64,000 nucleotides of DNA from CAIQIA01 sp945861105 (GCA_947488815.1 CANLCC010000010.1:1-64000); one strand, 5' to 3'; shown: positions 42,711 through 51,610, counted from the stretch's first letter. Program-made: numbers and translations. The notes: a model not told the origin generated them from the letters alone.

Positions 42711-43514
42711 ATGGCCGATCCGCTGCGGATCCTGATCAGCAACGACGACGGCGTCTTCGCCGAGGGCATCCGCACCCTTGCCCTCGAGGCCGCCGCCCGC
42801 GGCCACCGGGTCACCGTGGTGTGCCCGGACCAGGAACGGTCGGCCACCGGCCATGGCCTGACCCTGCAGAGCCCGATCCGGGCCGAACGGGCCGATGGCC
42901 TCTTCGGTGGCGGCATCGAGGCCTGGGCCTGCAGCGGCACCCCGTCTGACTGCGTCAAGCTGGCCCTGGGGCGACTGCTGCCGACACCGCCCGATCTGGT
43001 GCTGTCGGGCATCAACCACGGCCCCAACCTGGGTTCCGATGTCTTCTATTCGGGCACCGTGGCCGCCGCCATGGAAGGCACCCTCGAGGGCCTGCCGGCC
43101 CTGGCGGTGAGCAGTGCCTGTTTCGACTGGCGCCAGTTCGACGGCGCCGCCCGCCGGGCCCTCGATGTGGCCGAAGCGGCCCTGGCCGGCGGCTGGCCCG
43201 AGGGTCTGCTGCTGAACCTCAACGTGCCGGCGGTGCCGGCCGAACGCATCGGCCCCCTGCGCTGGTGCCGCCCCGCCGTGCGCCGCTACGTCGATCAGTT
43301 CGACCAGCGCCACGACCCCCGTGGCCGGGCCTACTACTGGCTCGCGGGGGAAGTGGTCAATGATCTCGACGCCCTGGGGTCAGGCCCCCGCGACTGGCCC
43401 ACCGACGTGGCCCAGGTGCAGGCCGGTGGCGCCGCCCTCACCCCCCTGCAACCCGACCTGTTCTGGCGCCATGGCCTCGAGGCCCTGCCCAGCCTGCCCC
43501 CCGGCACGACCTAG
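42711..43514 (+). CDS. surE: 5'/3'-nucleotidase SurE
   Basis: SurE is a metal-dependent survival phosphatase acting on nucleoside monophosphates. The 267-residue protein begins with RILISNDDGVFAEGIRTL (metal Asp pair), then CPDQERSATGHG, and contains the SGINHGPNLGSDVFYSGTVAAAMEG motif. ATG 42711 gives the family N-terminus; the open frame further upstream overlaps the pheS leader. Its end overlaps the convergent DUF3611 gene by 4 bases. Confidence 0.96.
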   Translation: MADPLRILISNDDGVFAEGIRTLALEAAARGHRVTVVCPDQERSATGHGLTLQSPIRAERADGLFGGGIEAWACSGTPSDCVKLALGRLLPTPPDLVLSGINHGPNLGSDVFYSGTVAAAMEGTLEGLPALAVSSACFDWRQFDGAARRALDVAEAALAGGWPEGLLLNLNVPAVPAERIGPLRWCRPAVRRYVDQFDQRHDPRGRAYYWLAGEVVNDLDALGSGPRDWPTDVAQVQAGGAALTPLQPDLFWRHGLEALPSLPPGTT

Positions 43515-44119
43515 GGCCGCTGGATGCGCTGCAGCAGCCACAGGGTGACCCAGAGACCGATCAGATGGCCGGTGAGCACCTGGGTGTTGGCCAGCACCGA
43601 GAACATCTCGAGGGAGGTGATGGCGTTGTTGCCCAGGCCGGCGGTGCCGGCGAACCCCGGCTGCTGCAGGGAAGCCTGGAAGGTGAGGCTGCCGGCCAGG
43701 GCCTGGTAACCCACCACCGCCAGGGTGACCCCGCCGAGACTGGCCAGGATGTGGCGCTTGAGGCGGGCCGCGGTCTCGCCGCGGGACGGGCGGGCGCCGC
43801 CGCCGCTGAGGCTGCGGCCCAGGCCGATCAAGCCCCAGTCCTGCCACACCGACCAGGCCAGCAGCAGCAGCGAGAGGGTGGTGAGCGACAGGCCGGGGCC
43901 AAGGCCGATGGCCCGCTCGCGGTTGCGGATCAGTTCAGCCCCGAGGCTGTTGAAGGTGAGCACCCCCAGGCAGACCACCGCCATGGCCAGCTGGGCCCAG
44001 AAGGTGATCCAGCCCAGTCCGCGGAAGGCGGCGCTGATGCGCTGCAGATCAAGTCGGTCGGCCAAGGGCAACGCCGGCGGTGGCGTCCCCAAGTTGCCAT
44101 GGGAGGATGCATCAGGCAC
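43511..44119 (-). CDS. DUF3611 family membrane protein
   Basis: DUF3611 proteins occur in cyanobacteria and chloroplasts and have no established function. The 202-residue protein begins with a short soluble tail, then the conserved RISAAFRGLGWITFWAQLAMAVVC. It has about four membrane helices (near 37-57, 76-94, 124-145 and 180-198). The GTG start at 44119 is 13 bases inside the 5' end of the divergent ribF gene if ribF begins at 44107, so one of the two starts is probably further in. Confidence 0.85.
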   Translation of the reverse strand: MPDASSHGNLGTPPPALPLADRLDLQRISAAFRGLGWITFWAQLAMAVVCLGVLTFNSLGAELIRNRERAIGLGPGLSLTTLSLLLLAWSVWQDWGLIGLGRSLSGGGARPSRGETAARLKRHILASLGGVTLAVVGYQALAGSLTFQASLQQPGFAGTAGLGNNAITSLEMFSVLANTQVLTGHLIGLWVTLWLLQRIQRP

Positions 44120-45075
44120 GGCCGATCGCGTTGATTCCCCTGCGCTCCCCCCAGCAGGCCGCCACGCCCACGGCCCTGGCCCTCGGCAGCTTTGATGGTC
44201 TCCATGCCGGCCACCGGCGGGTGATCGCCGCCGCCGTGGCGGCAGCCAACGAGCGCCCCGAGCTGGTGCCCACGGTGGTCTCGTTCTGGCCCCATCCGCG
44301 GGAGGTGCTGGCGGGGGAGCCGCGGCTGCGGCTCGACCTGGCCGAGGACAAGCTGGAGCTGCTCGAACCCCTCGGCATCGCCCAGCTGGTGCTGGTGCCG
44401 TTCGATCGGACCCTGGCCCTGCTCAGCCCCGCCGCCTTCGTCGAGCAGGTGCTGGTGCAGCAGCTGCGGGCCGGTGCCGTGGCGGTGGGCGAGAACTTCC
44501 GCTTCGGGCACCGCCGCAGCGGTGGCCCGGACGAACTCAGGCAGCTGGGACAAGCTGCCGGCATCAGGGTGTCGGTGCTGCCGCTGCTGGATGACCGTGG
44601 TGATCGCATCAGCAGCAGTCGGATCCGGGCGGCCCTGGCGGCCGCTGACCTGGCCGAGGCGGCACGGCTGCTGGAACGGCCCTACCGCTTCCGCGGCCTG
44701 GTGGTGAAGGGCCGAGGTCTGGGGCGGGGCCTCGGCTGGCCCACCGCCAACCTGCAGGTGGATGGACGCAAATGCCTGCCGGCCGAAGGCGTCTATGCCG
44801 CCTGGGTGCGCCGCAACGATGGGGAACCCCTGCCAGCCGTGATGAACCTCGGCCGCCAGCCCACCATCGATCCTGAAGCCCCCTCGGCCGTGGAGGTGCA
44901 CCTGCTCGACCGGGAGCTGGAACTCGACGGCACCTGGCTGACGGTGGAACCGACGGCTCGCCTGCGCAGCCAGCAGGCCTTCCCTTCCCTGCAGGCCCTG
45001 GCGGCCCAGATCGCCGCCGATGCCGACGAGGCCCGCCGGAGGCTGCTGGGCTTGGAGGATCAGCCCACCGGGTAG
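44107..45075 (+). CDS. ribF: Bifunctional riboflavin kinase/FAD synthetase
   Basis: RibF makes FMN and then FAD. The N-terminal FAD synthetase domain has ALGSFDGLHAGHRRVIAAA and GENFRFGHRRSGG, then DRISSSRIRAAL. The C-terminal flavokinase domain has GRGLGRGLGWPTANLQV and VMNLGRQPTI. The ATG at 44107 abuts GGAGG with no spacing, so the TTG at 44131 is a credible alternative. The last 16 bases overlap a small convergent gene. It is in the same region as, but not in an operon with, ribD. Confidence 0.95.
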   Translation: MHQARPIALIPLRSPQQAATPTALALGSFDGLHAGHRRVIAAAVAAANERPELVPTVVSFWPHPREVLAGEPRLRLDLAEDKLELLEPLGIAQLVLVPFDRTLALLSPAAFVEQVLVQQLRAGAVAVGENFRFGHRRSGGPDELRQLGQAAGIRVSVLPLLDDRGDRISSSRIRAALAAADLAEAARLLERPYRFRGLVVKGRGLGRGLGWPTANLQVDGRKCLPAEGVYAAWVRRNDGEPLPAVMNLGRQPTIDPEAPSAVEVHLLDRELELDGTWLTVEPTARLRSQQAFPSLQALAAQIAADADEARRRLLGLEDQPTG

Positions 45076-45239
45076 GCGTGGGTGAGGCCCCAGGCGATGA
45101 AGGCGGCGATGCCGCCGAGCAGCACCGCCCCCCAGATCACCACCTGCATGGGGCTGTCGGCGCTGGTGACGGCGGGCAATGGGGCCGCCGGCCGGGGCTC
45201 GCGGGACGGGGGAGGGGCGTCGGCCACGGACCACGGCAT
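45060..45239 (-). CDS. 59-residue single-pass membrane protein, unknown
   Basis: The frame from ATG 45239 to TGA 45060 encodes a Pro/Ala-rich N-terminal half (MPWSVADAPPPSREPRP) and one hydrophobic helix near residues 33-52 (VVIWGAVLLGGIAAFIAWGL), ending THAYPVG. The layout resembles the very small thylakoid or envelope proteins common in cyanobacteria. It fills the gap between ribF (convergent, 16-base overlap) and thiE. I cannot name it. Support is the intact frame, the clear membrane helix and the otherwise empty gap. Confidence 0.55.
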   Translation of the reverse strand: MPWSVADAPPPSREPRPAAPLPAVTSADSPMQVVIWGAVLLGGIAAFIAWGLTHAYPVG

Positions 45240-46324
45240 GCTTCGCCCAGGCTAGACAGGAGGCGACGCCACCGCCCAGGCCCCTGACCGCCACCCCGAC
45301 ACCCCTGCTCCGCCTGCTCGACGCCAACCTCAACCGGGCCCGGGAGGGCCTGCGGGTGGCCGAGGACTGGGCCCGTTTCGGCCTCGACCGCCGGGATCTG
45401 GTCGAGGCCTTCAAGGATCTGCGGCAGCAGCTCGGCCGCTGCCACCGTCCCGCCTACCGCCTGGCCGGCCACAGCGCCGGCGATGTGGGGGCCGGGCTGG
45501 GCCATCCGGCCCAGGACCAGCGCACCCACCCGGGCCAGGTGGTGGCTGCCAACTGCGCCCGGGCCCAGGAGGCCCTGCGGGTGCTGGAGGAATTCGGCCG
45601 GGGGCTGGACCCTGACCTGGCCTCCACGGCGGCACGGGTGCGCTACCGGCTCTACGACCTTGAAATCCAGCTGCTGGCCTGCCAGGAACGGCGGCATCGC
45701 CTCGCCCAGGCGCGGCTGTATCTGATCACGGCCGCCGTGCCCGACCTCGTCCGAGTGGTCGACCAGTCGTTGCAGGCGGGCCTCGGGCTGCTGCAGTACC
45801 GCTCGAAGCAGACCGACGACCGCAGCCGCTACCGGGAGGCGGTGGCCCTGCGGGACCGCTGCGCCGACCACGGGGCGCTGTTTGTGGTCAATGACCGTCT
45901 GGACCTGGCCCTGGCGGTCGAGGCCGATGGCGTCCACCTGGGCCAGGAGGATCTGCCGCCCGAGGCGGCACGACGTCTGCTGGGGCCGGACCGGTTGATC
46001 GGCCGCAGCACCCACGCCCTGGACCAGCTGGAGGCGGCCGTGGCCGCCGGCGCCGACTACACCGGTGTGGGCCCCGTGCACGCCACCCCCACCAAACCGG
46101 GCCGGCAACCGGTGGGCTTCGGCTATCTGGAGCAGGCGGTGGCAGCGGCGGTGCGCCCCGCCTACGCCATCGGCGGCATTGATCTCACCACCATCGATGC
46201 CGTGCTGGCCACCGGCATCTTCGGGGTGGCGGTGGTGCGGGCCGTGATGGAGGCCCGGGATCCGGGTGCCGCCACGGCGGCGCTGCTGCAGCGCCTCGCG
46301 GCCCACCCGCGACAGGATCCATGA
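45179..46324 (+). CDS. thiE: Thiamine-phosphate synthase with cyanobacterial N-terminal domain
   Basis: ThiE joins HMP pyrophosphate and thiazole phosphate to thiamine phosphate. The catalytic TIM-barrel is the C-terminal 200 residues (LYLITAAVPDL, LLQYRSKQTDDR, FVVNDRLDLALAVEADGVHLGQEDLP, YTGVGPVHATPTKPG, YAIGGIDLTTID). The N-terminal domain of about 140 residues (LLRLLDANLNRAREGLRVAEDWARFGLD) is the extension seen in cyanobacterial ThiE. The start is uncertain: 45179 is the only upstream ATG, but it overlaps the small antisense gene. A strong AGGAGG at 45258-45263 is followed by in-frame ACG and CTG codons (45284) only. thiS overlaps the stop by 4 bases. Confidence 0.92.
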   Translation: MGPPAGARGTGEGRRPRTTACFAQARQEATPPPRPLTATPTPLLRLLDANLNRAREGLRVAEDWARFGLDRRDLVEAFKDLRQQLGRCHRPAYRLAGHSAGDVGAGLGHPAQDQRTHPGQVVAANCARAQEALRVLEEFGRGLDPDLASTAARVRYRLYDLEIQLLACQERRHRLAQARLYLITAAVPDLVRVVDQSLQAGLGLLQYRSKQTDDRSRYREAVALRDRCADHGALFVVNDRLDLALAVEADGVHLGQEDLPPEAARRLLGPDRLIGRSTHALDQLEAAVAAGADYTGVGPVHATPTKPGRQPVGFGYLEQAVAAAVRPAYAIGGIDLTTIDAVLATGIFGVAVVRAVMEARDPGAATAALLQRLAAHPRQDP

Positions 46325-46539
46325 CCACTCCAGCCAGCATCGAGGTGCAGGTCAACGGCGAACGACGCCGTTGCGCCGCCGGCCTCACCCTGGACAGCCT
46401 GCTGCCAGAGCTGGGCTACCGCCCCCAGCTGGTGGTGGTCGAGTTCAACGGCACCATCGTGCCGCGCCGCCTCTGGGCCGAGCAGGCGGTGCAGAACGGC
46501 GACACCCTCGAGGTGGTGACGATCGTGGGGGGCGGCTGA
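46321..46539 (+). CDS. thiS: Sulfur carrier protein ThiS
   Basis: ThiS carries sulfur as a C-terminal thiocarboxylate for thiazole formation. The 72-residue ubiquitin-like protein has VQVNGERRRCAAGLTLDSLL at its start, VVEFNGTIVPR in the middle and ends VTIVGGG, keeping the essential terminal Gly-Gly. The ATG overlaps the thiE stop (ATGA), a thiE-thiS operon. Confidence 0.95.
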   Translation: MTTPASIEVQVNGERRRCAAGLTLDSLLPELGYRPQLVVVEFNGTIVPRRLWAEQAVQNGDTLEVVTIVGGG

Positions 46540-46601
46540 CCGCACCCGCCCCCCCGGCCACCGTTCCTACGATTCAGGCTGTTGATCCGCGAGGTCGACC
46601 C

Positions 46602-47576
46602 ATGGCCCGCAGCTTCCGTTCTCCGCTCCGGCGTCTGATGCGTCTCCTCAGCCTTTCCCTGCTGCCGCTGCTCGCGGCCAGCCTGTTCACGCTGGTGGCA
46701 CCCCAGCCGGCCCAGGCCGCCAGCGGTGGTCGCATCGGCGGCGGCAGCTTCAGGTCCTCGAGTCCTTCCTTCCGCGGGGGCTCCTACGGCGGTGGGTCCT
46801 ATGGCGGCGGCTCCTACGGCGGTCGGTACGGCGGGGGTTATGGCGGTGGTGGCTTCGGCTTCCCCTTCCTGCTCCCCATCGGCTTCGGCTTCGGCGGCGC
46901 TGGACTGTTCGGATTCCTGATCCTGATGGCCGTGGTGGGCGTGCTGCTCAACGGCCTGCGCGGGGCCATGGGCGGCGGTGAGTCCATGGGGCTGCCGGCC
47001 CAGGCCGGCGACGGCCCCGTGTCGGTGGCCCAGATGCAGCTCGGCCTGCTGGCCACCGCCCGCGACCTGCAGCAGGACCTGCGCCGCTCGGCCCGCACGG
47101 CCGACACGGGCAGCAGCGCCGGCCTGCAGCAGGTGCTGCAGGAGACCACCCTGGCTCTTCTGCGCCATCCCGACCAGTGGGTGTACGCCAACAGCGAGGT
47201 GGGTCAGGTGCCGTTCACGGCCGCCGAGGCCACCTTCAATCGCCTCTCGATGGCGGAGCGAAGCAAGCTCAGCAGTGAGGTGACGACGAATGTGGACGGC
47301 CGCCGCCGGGCCGAGGCCGACGCAACGGTGCAGGCCGGCGATGCCGACGCCGCCAATGATTTCATCGCCGTGACCCTGCTGGTGGCCAGCCGCCGCCCCA
47401 TTCCTCTCAAGCCGGTCGACTCGGCCGATCAGCTGCGCGAAGCCCTGCGGGTGCTGGGGGCTGTGCCCTCCTCAGACCTGCTGGCCCTCGAGGTGATCTG
47501 GCAGCCCGATGCCCAGGGCGACGTGCTCGAAGCCGGCGAACTGCTCACCGCCTATCCCCAGCTCAAGCACCTCTGA
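46602..47576 (+). CDS. DUF1517 family membrane protein with Gly/Tyr/Ser-rich segment
   Basis: The DUF1517 family is shared by cyanobacteria and chloroplasts; function is unknown. The 324-residue product has a signal peptide (LLPLLAASLFTLVAPQPAQA), a Gly-rich stretch with three GGGSYGG-type repeats (about 50-85), a hydrophobic segment (FGFPFLLPIGFGFGGAGLFGFLILMAVVGVLL, about 86-118), and a soluble C-terminal domain (VSVAQMQLGLLATARDLQQDL, FIAVTLLVASRRPIPL). ATG 46602 is the start that exposes the signal peptide. It converges on the renalase-like gene with a 14-base overlap. Confidence 0.87.
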   Translation: MARSFRSPLRRLMRLLSLSLLPLLAASLFTLVAPQPAQAASGGRIGGGSFRSSSPSFRGGSYGGGSYGGGSYGGRYGGGYGGGGFGFPFLLPIGFGFGGAGLFGFLILMAVVGVLLNGLRGAMGGGESMGLPAQAGDGPVSVAQMQLGLLATARDLQQDLRRSARTADTGSSAGLQQVLQETTLALLRHPDQWVYANSEVGQVPFTAAEATFNRLSMAERSKLSSEVTTNVDGRRRAEADATVQAGDADAANDFIAVTLLVASRRPIPLKPVDSADQLREALRVLGAVPSSDLLALEVIWQPDAQGDVLEAGELLTAYPQLKHL

Positions 47577-48783
47577 CCCCGGCGGCAGCCAGCAGCTGGG
47601 CCGCCAGCCGTTCGGCGCTGCGCCAGGCCCCTTCGACCCTGCCGAAGCCGGGTCCCGAGACAAAATCACCGCAGAATGCGACGCGGCTATCGGGGCAGAC
47701 CGTCAGATCGGGGGGCAAACCGGGGGGCAGCGGGAAGGCCGCCCCCCAGCGCATCAGCTGCCGCTGGTCACTGCGGCGCAGGCTGGCCACCATCGCCGGG
47801 GTCAACCATGGCTCGAGGGCGTCGCAGAGCATGGCCGCCAGGCGCTGGATCACCTCCGCCTCCTCCACCTCCCGGGGGGGAAGGGTCTGCAGCAGGGCAA
47901 CGGCCGAACGGGAGCCATAAACACTGAGGTGCTCGGTGGCGAAGACCGTGCTCGAGTGGGCCACCAGGGTGCACCGCCCATCCCCGAGGGGCTGAATCCG
48001 CAGCCGCGAGAGGCCGAAGCGCTGGCGGGCGGCCCCGTCAAACTCCAGCAGCCGGAACGGCAAGGCGCACCAGGCGGCCGCGGCGGGCGGTTCACACACC
48101 ACCAGCAGATTGCTGCGGGGCTCCACCCTGATCGCGGCGATGCGTTCGAGAGAATGGTTGAGGCGGGCATCGCCCAGGGCGGTGGCCGCCCGCCGCAGGG
48201 GCGCCTCATCCCAGCCCAGCACCAGCCGGCTGCGGGGATGGGCCGGCAACGTGCTGCTGAGCACCAACCAGTCCACCTCCTGCAACAGCCCGCCGTCGGC
48301 ATCCTGCAGGCGCCAGCCCCCCCCGGGCAGCGGCTGCAGATGCCGCACCAGCTGGCCGTACCGCGGCGTCACGGCCTCGCCGGCAAGCTGCAGCAACGCC
48401 GTGCAGAAGCGATCCATCCCACCAGGGGCGATCAGCAGCTGCCCCTGCACCAGCGGATCGTGGCAACCCGCCAGCAGCTGCTGCGTCTCCCCATGCAGCA
48501 GGGCGACGGGATCGTCGAAGGGTTCGAGGGCACCGCAGGCCAGCAGCGGGGCCAGCAACAGCGGCGGTTCCGCGACGGCAAGGTTGAGCAGCGGTGCCCC
48601 ATGGTCGAACCGCAGATCGGTGTCCTGGCGGGAACGGCGACTGGCGGTGCGTCCCCCCGGCCCGCGGCCGATTTCCCAGAGGGTGACGGGGCCAGGCCAC
48701 TCCAGCTGCCGCAGACGGGCCGCCAGGGCGCACCCCGCCACCCCCGCACCGATCACCGCCAGCCGCTGGCCCTGGGCACCCAT
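47563..48783 (-). CDS. Renalase-like FAD-dependent NAD(P)-binding oxidoreductase
   Basis: The 406-residue protein opens with the dinucleotide-binding motif LAVIGAGVAGCALAARL, then WEIGRGPGGRTASRR and FDHGAPLLNL, the pattern of renalase and related amine-oxidase-like flavoproteins. The C-terminus carries the second FAD motif FCGDFVSGPGFGRVEGAWRSAERLA. Renalases oxidise aberrant isomers of reduced NAD(P); an equivalent housekeeping role here is inference. It is divergent from the acyltransferase gene (26 bases). Confidence 0.87.
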   Translation of the reverse strand: MGAQGQRLAVIGAGVAGCALAARLRQLEWPGPVTLWEIGRGPGGRTASRRSRQDTDLRFDHGAPLLNLAVAEPPLLLAPLLACGALEPFDDPVALLHGETQQLLAGCHDPLVQGQLLIAPGGMDRFCTALLQLAGEAVTPRYGQLVRHLQPLPGGGWRLQDADGGLLQEVDWLVLSSTLPAHPRSRLVLGWDEAPLRRAATALGDARLNHSLERIAAIRVEPRSNLLVVCEPPAAAAWCALPFRLLEFDGAARQRFGLSRLRIQPLGDGRCTLVAHSSTVFATEHLSVYGSRSAVALLQTLPPREVEEAEVIQRLAAMLCDALEPWLTPAMVASLRRSDQRQLMRWGAAFPLPPGLPPDLTVCPDSRVAFCGDFVSGPGFGRVEGAWRSAERLAAQLLAAAGVRGA

Positions 48784-48809
48784 ACCGGCACGGTAGCGAC
48801 AGCCGCCCC

Positions 48810-49937
48810 GTGGGCGACCATGGCCCCCTGCGCACCTCCTCCCGGATGGCCCTGGCCAGGTTCTGGCGTCCTGTCTCCCTTGACGTGCTGCTGCAGGAGC
48901 GCTGCAGCGGTCTCAGCGATGTGCGGCTGCTGCTGGCGGTGCTGGTGGTCTTCAGCCACTCCTGGCCGCTGCTGCTGGGCCCCCAGGCCGAGGTGAACCT
49001 GGGCCCCCTGCAGCCCGGCGCCATGGCGGTGCGGGCCTTCATGGTGCTGTCGGGTCTGCTGGTGGCCCGCAGCGCCCGGCGCCATCCACCGCTGTCGTTC
49101 CTGCGTCGACGGCTGCTGCGGCTCTACCCCGGGGTGCTGGTGGCGCAGCTGGTGACGGTGCTGCTGCTGCTGCCGCTGTTCGCCTGGGCCATGCGCATGC
49201 CCTACCTGCCCAGCCTGGTCGGTGACCGGGGCGGACTGCGCTACCTGCTGGCCAACCTGTCGCTGCTGGTCAAGCAGTCGGCCCTGCTGCCCTTCACCGA
49301 CCTGTTCCCCTACCGGGGAGCCTTCAACGGATCCCTCTGGACCCTCTGGCCCGAGGCCTGCGGCTACGTGCTGCTGCTGCTGTTCGTGGGCCTGCTGGCG
49401 CTGCCCGGACGGGCCTGGCTGCTCACCCTCGCCGTGCTGTTCGCCGCCACGGCCGTGCCCGCGGTGCTGGGGCTGCTCAGCCTGGTGGCGCCACCATTCC
49501 TGCTGGTGGATGGGTTGACCATCTGGCTCGGGGTGTACCTGGTGGTGGGGGTGCTGCTGGCCCGCTGGGCGCCCCGCATCCCGCTGGCACCGCTGCCGGG
49601 CCTGCTGGCGGGCCTGGCCCTGCTGCTGCTGGCGCTCTGGGGCGGCCTGCCGCGGGTGCTGTTCGAAGCCCTCTCCGTGGTGCTGGGGCCCTACGGCCTG
49701 CTCTGCCTGGCCCGGGCCCTCGCCGGCCTCGGGCGCCTGCCGGGGGATTTCTCCTATGGGGTCTACGTCTATGCCTTCCCCTGCCAGCAGATGCTGGCGG
49801 CGCTGCTGGGGAAGGATCTGCAGCCCTGGAGCTTCTTCGGTCTGTCGCTGCTGCTGGTGCTGCCCCTGGGGGTGGCCAGCTGGTACCTGGTGGAACGACC
49901 GGCCCTGGCCTGGGCGGCGCGGCTGGATCAGCGCTGA
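48810..49937 (+). CDS. Acyltransferase-3 family membrane protein
   Basis: The 375-residue protein has the acyltransferase-3 layout: CSGLSDVRLLLAVLVVFSHSWPLL near the start with the conserved Arg/His region, FMVLSGLLVARSARRHPPLSFLRRRLLRLYPG, FNGSLWTLWPEACGY, and about ten membrane helices. There is no SGNH domain, unlike the gene at 36186. It likely acylates a lipid or surface glycan. The longest frame starts with GTG 48810; ATG 48846 is a good alternative. Its 3' end overlaps larB by 10 bases. Confidence 0.88.
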   Translation: MGDHGPLRTSSRMALARFWRPVSLDVLLQERCSGLSDVRLLLAVLVVFSHSWPLLLGPQAEVNLGPLQPGAMAVRAFMVLSGLLVARSARRHPPLSFLRRRLLRLYPGVLVAQLVTVLLLLPLFAWAMRMPYLPSLVGDRGGLRYLLANLSLLVKQSALLPFTDLFPYRGAFNGSLWTLWPEACGYVLLLLFVGLLALPGRAWLLTLAVLFAATAVPAVLGLLSLVAPPFLLVDGLTIWLGVYLVVGVLLARWAPRIPLAPLPGLLAGLALLLLALWGGLPRVLFEALSVVLGPYGLLCLARALAGLGRLPGDFSYGVYVYAFPCQQMLAALLGKDLQPWSFFGLSLLLVLPLGVASWYLVERPALAWAARLDQR

Positions 49938-50587
49938 GGGCCGAGGATGCGCAGGGCCGCCATGGCAGCCCCGTAGCCGTTGTCGATGTTGACCACCGTG
50001 AGACCGGGGGCGCAGCTGGCCAGCATGCCCTCGAGGGCCGCCCGCCCACCGGCACTGACGCCATAGCCGACGCTCACCGGCACGGCGATCACCGGCTGGG
50101 GCAACAACCCGGCCACGACGGTGGGCAGGGCACCCTCCATGCCGGCACAGGCAATCAGCACCCGCCGTTGCCGCAGGTCGGGCAGCACCGCCAGCAGCCG
50201 GTGCAGGCCCGCCACCCCCACATCGAGCACCCGCTCACAGCCGATGCCATGGCAGGCCAGGGCCAGGTCGGCCTCGGCCACCACCGTGCGGTCGCTGCTG
50301 CCGCCGCTGAGCAAGGCCACCGGCGGCGGCCCCGGGGGCAGCGGCGGCAACGGCCCCAGGGTGAGGCAGCGGGCCTCGTCATGGATCACCACGTCGGCGA
50401 GCTGGGCCTGGACGGCGGCGGCCTTGGCCGGATCGACGCGGGTGACCAGCGTCAGGCGGCCCGCGGCCACAAAGGCCTGGGCAATGGCGACGATCTGGCC
50501 GGCGGTCTTGTGTTCACCCCAGACGGCCTCGACCATGCCCAGCCGGTCGGGGCGCTGCAGGTCGAGACGGTGTTCGGGGGAGGCCAT
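49928..50587 (-). CDS. larB: LarB/AIR carboxylase-like protein
   Basis: LarB carboxylates and hydrolyses nicotinic acid adenine dinucleotide during nickel-pincer cofactor synthesis; cyanobacterial members are often annotated as NCAIR mutase. From ATG 50587 the 219-residue protein has PEHRLDLQRPDRLGMVEAVWGEHKT, the PurE-like LLSGGSSDRTVVAEA, then IACAGMEGALPTVVAGL and PVIAVPVSVGYGVSAGG. No larC or larE is nearby. The 50590-51450 methyltransferase ends 2 bases upstream, so the two are an operon. Confidence 0.88.
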   Translation of the reverse strand: MASPEHRLDLQRPDRLGMVEAVWGEHKTAGQIVAIAQAFVAAGRLTLVTRVDPAKAAAVQAQLADVVIHDEARCLTLGPLPPLPPGPPPVALLSGGSSDRTVVAEADLALACHGIGCERVLDVGVAGLHRLLAVLPDLRQRRVLIACAGMEGALPTVVAGLLPQPVIAVPVSVGYGVSAGGRAALEGMLASCAPGLTVVNIDNGYGAAMAALRILGPQR

Positions 50588-50589
50588 GG

Positions 50590-51450
50590 TCAGGGGGTGG
50601 TGTTCAGAGCGGGTGGTGTTCCCAGAGCGGGGCGCTCCCAGATCTGCTCCACCAGAGCTGGGGTGACCCAGAGGGACTGGCGGCGGGCGGCCTGCTCCAG
50701 GTCGGCCTCGAGGGCGCCCTGGTCCGCGGCGGTCCAGAAGCCGGCCTGGGCCAGCCGGGGCGGATAGGCGGCCAGAAAATCCTGCAACCACAGGGCCTTG
50801 GGATCGTGGCCGTCACCACAGGCCAGCAGGCTGCGGGCCTGCAGCAGGCGCAGTCCGTGGGCCTCCAGCAGCGCCGGCAGGCGACCGGCCACGTCGGGGT
50901 CCCCCCCTTCAGAACGCCAGTGGGCGATGGTGCGCTCGACGAAACGGGCGACCCCGCCGTCGGAGGGATGCAGCGCGAAGGTGTCCCAGCGGATGTAGTC
51001 GTGCAGCACCAGCCGCCCCCCGGGCCGCAGAGCAGCGGCGATCAGCGTCAGCAGCGGCTCGAGCCTGGGAAGGAACAGGCACAGCCAGCGACACCAGGCC
51101 CCGTCCCAGCCGCCGGGTGCAGGCAGGGTGGCGACCCCGTCCTCCCGGGCCAGGTCCAGCGGCAGCACCTGCAGCTGGGTCAGCCGCCGTTCCTCCGCCT
51201 GGCGGCGGAGATGGTCGAGGTAATCGGGGGAGCTGTCGATGGCCAGCACCCTGCCCGTGGGGCCCACCAGGGTCGCCAGATCGAGACTGGCGAAACCGGG
51301 GCCGCAGCCCAGGTCCAGCAACCTCTGGCCCGCCGTGAAGCCCGCCCGCTCCCAGGCCGCAACCGCCTCGTCACGCCAGATGGCATGCTGCCGCTCCAGC
51401 CGTTGCCGCTCGGCGGGATGGGTGCCCAGGGCGTAGGAGCCGTCGGCCAT
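50590..51450 (-). CDS. Class I SAM-dependent methyltransferase
   Basis: The 286-residue protein has SAM motif I (LLDLGCGPGFASLDLATLVG), the beta-2 acid in VLAIDSSPDYLD, LPLDLAREDG and WCRWLCLFLPRLEPLL, followed by LRPGGRLVLHDYIRWDTFAL. It resembles the UbiE/Methyltransf_25 group; substrate unknown. It directly precedes larB and is divergent from chlL across 160 bp. Confidence 0.82.
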   Translation of the reverse strand: MADGSYALGTHPAERQRLERQHAIWRDEAVAAWERAGFTAGQRLLDLGCGPGFASLDLATLVGPTGRVLAIDSSPDYLDHLRRQAEERRLTQLQVLPLDLAREDGVATLPAPGGWDGAWCRWLCLFLPRLEPLLTLIAAALRPGGRLVLHDYIRWDTFALHPSDGGVARFVERTIAHWRSEGGDPDVAGRLPALLEAHGLRLLQARSLLACGDGHDPKALWLQDFLAAYPPRLAQAGFWTAADQGALEADLEQAARRQSLWVTPALVEQIWERPALGTPPALNTTP

Positions 51451-51610
51451 CCGGCGGGGGAACCACTCAGGGCCCGAGCCTATCGACGCCGCCGGGGCGA
51501 ATTAGGAAACAGGTCTTGAACTTTTCCCCGGGGATGCGGGCCTCGGTCACTCCAGGGACTTGGATGGAGAGTGCCCCCCTGTGCGCCGGTTCATCCCGGC
51601 AACGAAGGCC

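Noticed and set aside
46740..46860. Tandem repeat of GGCTCCTACGGCGG-type units as a possible DNA repeat element
   Set aside because: It encodes the Gly/Ser/Tyr-rich segment of the DUF1517 protein and is explained by that coding sequence.
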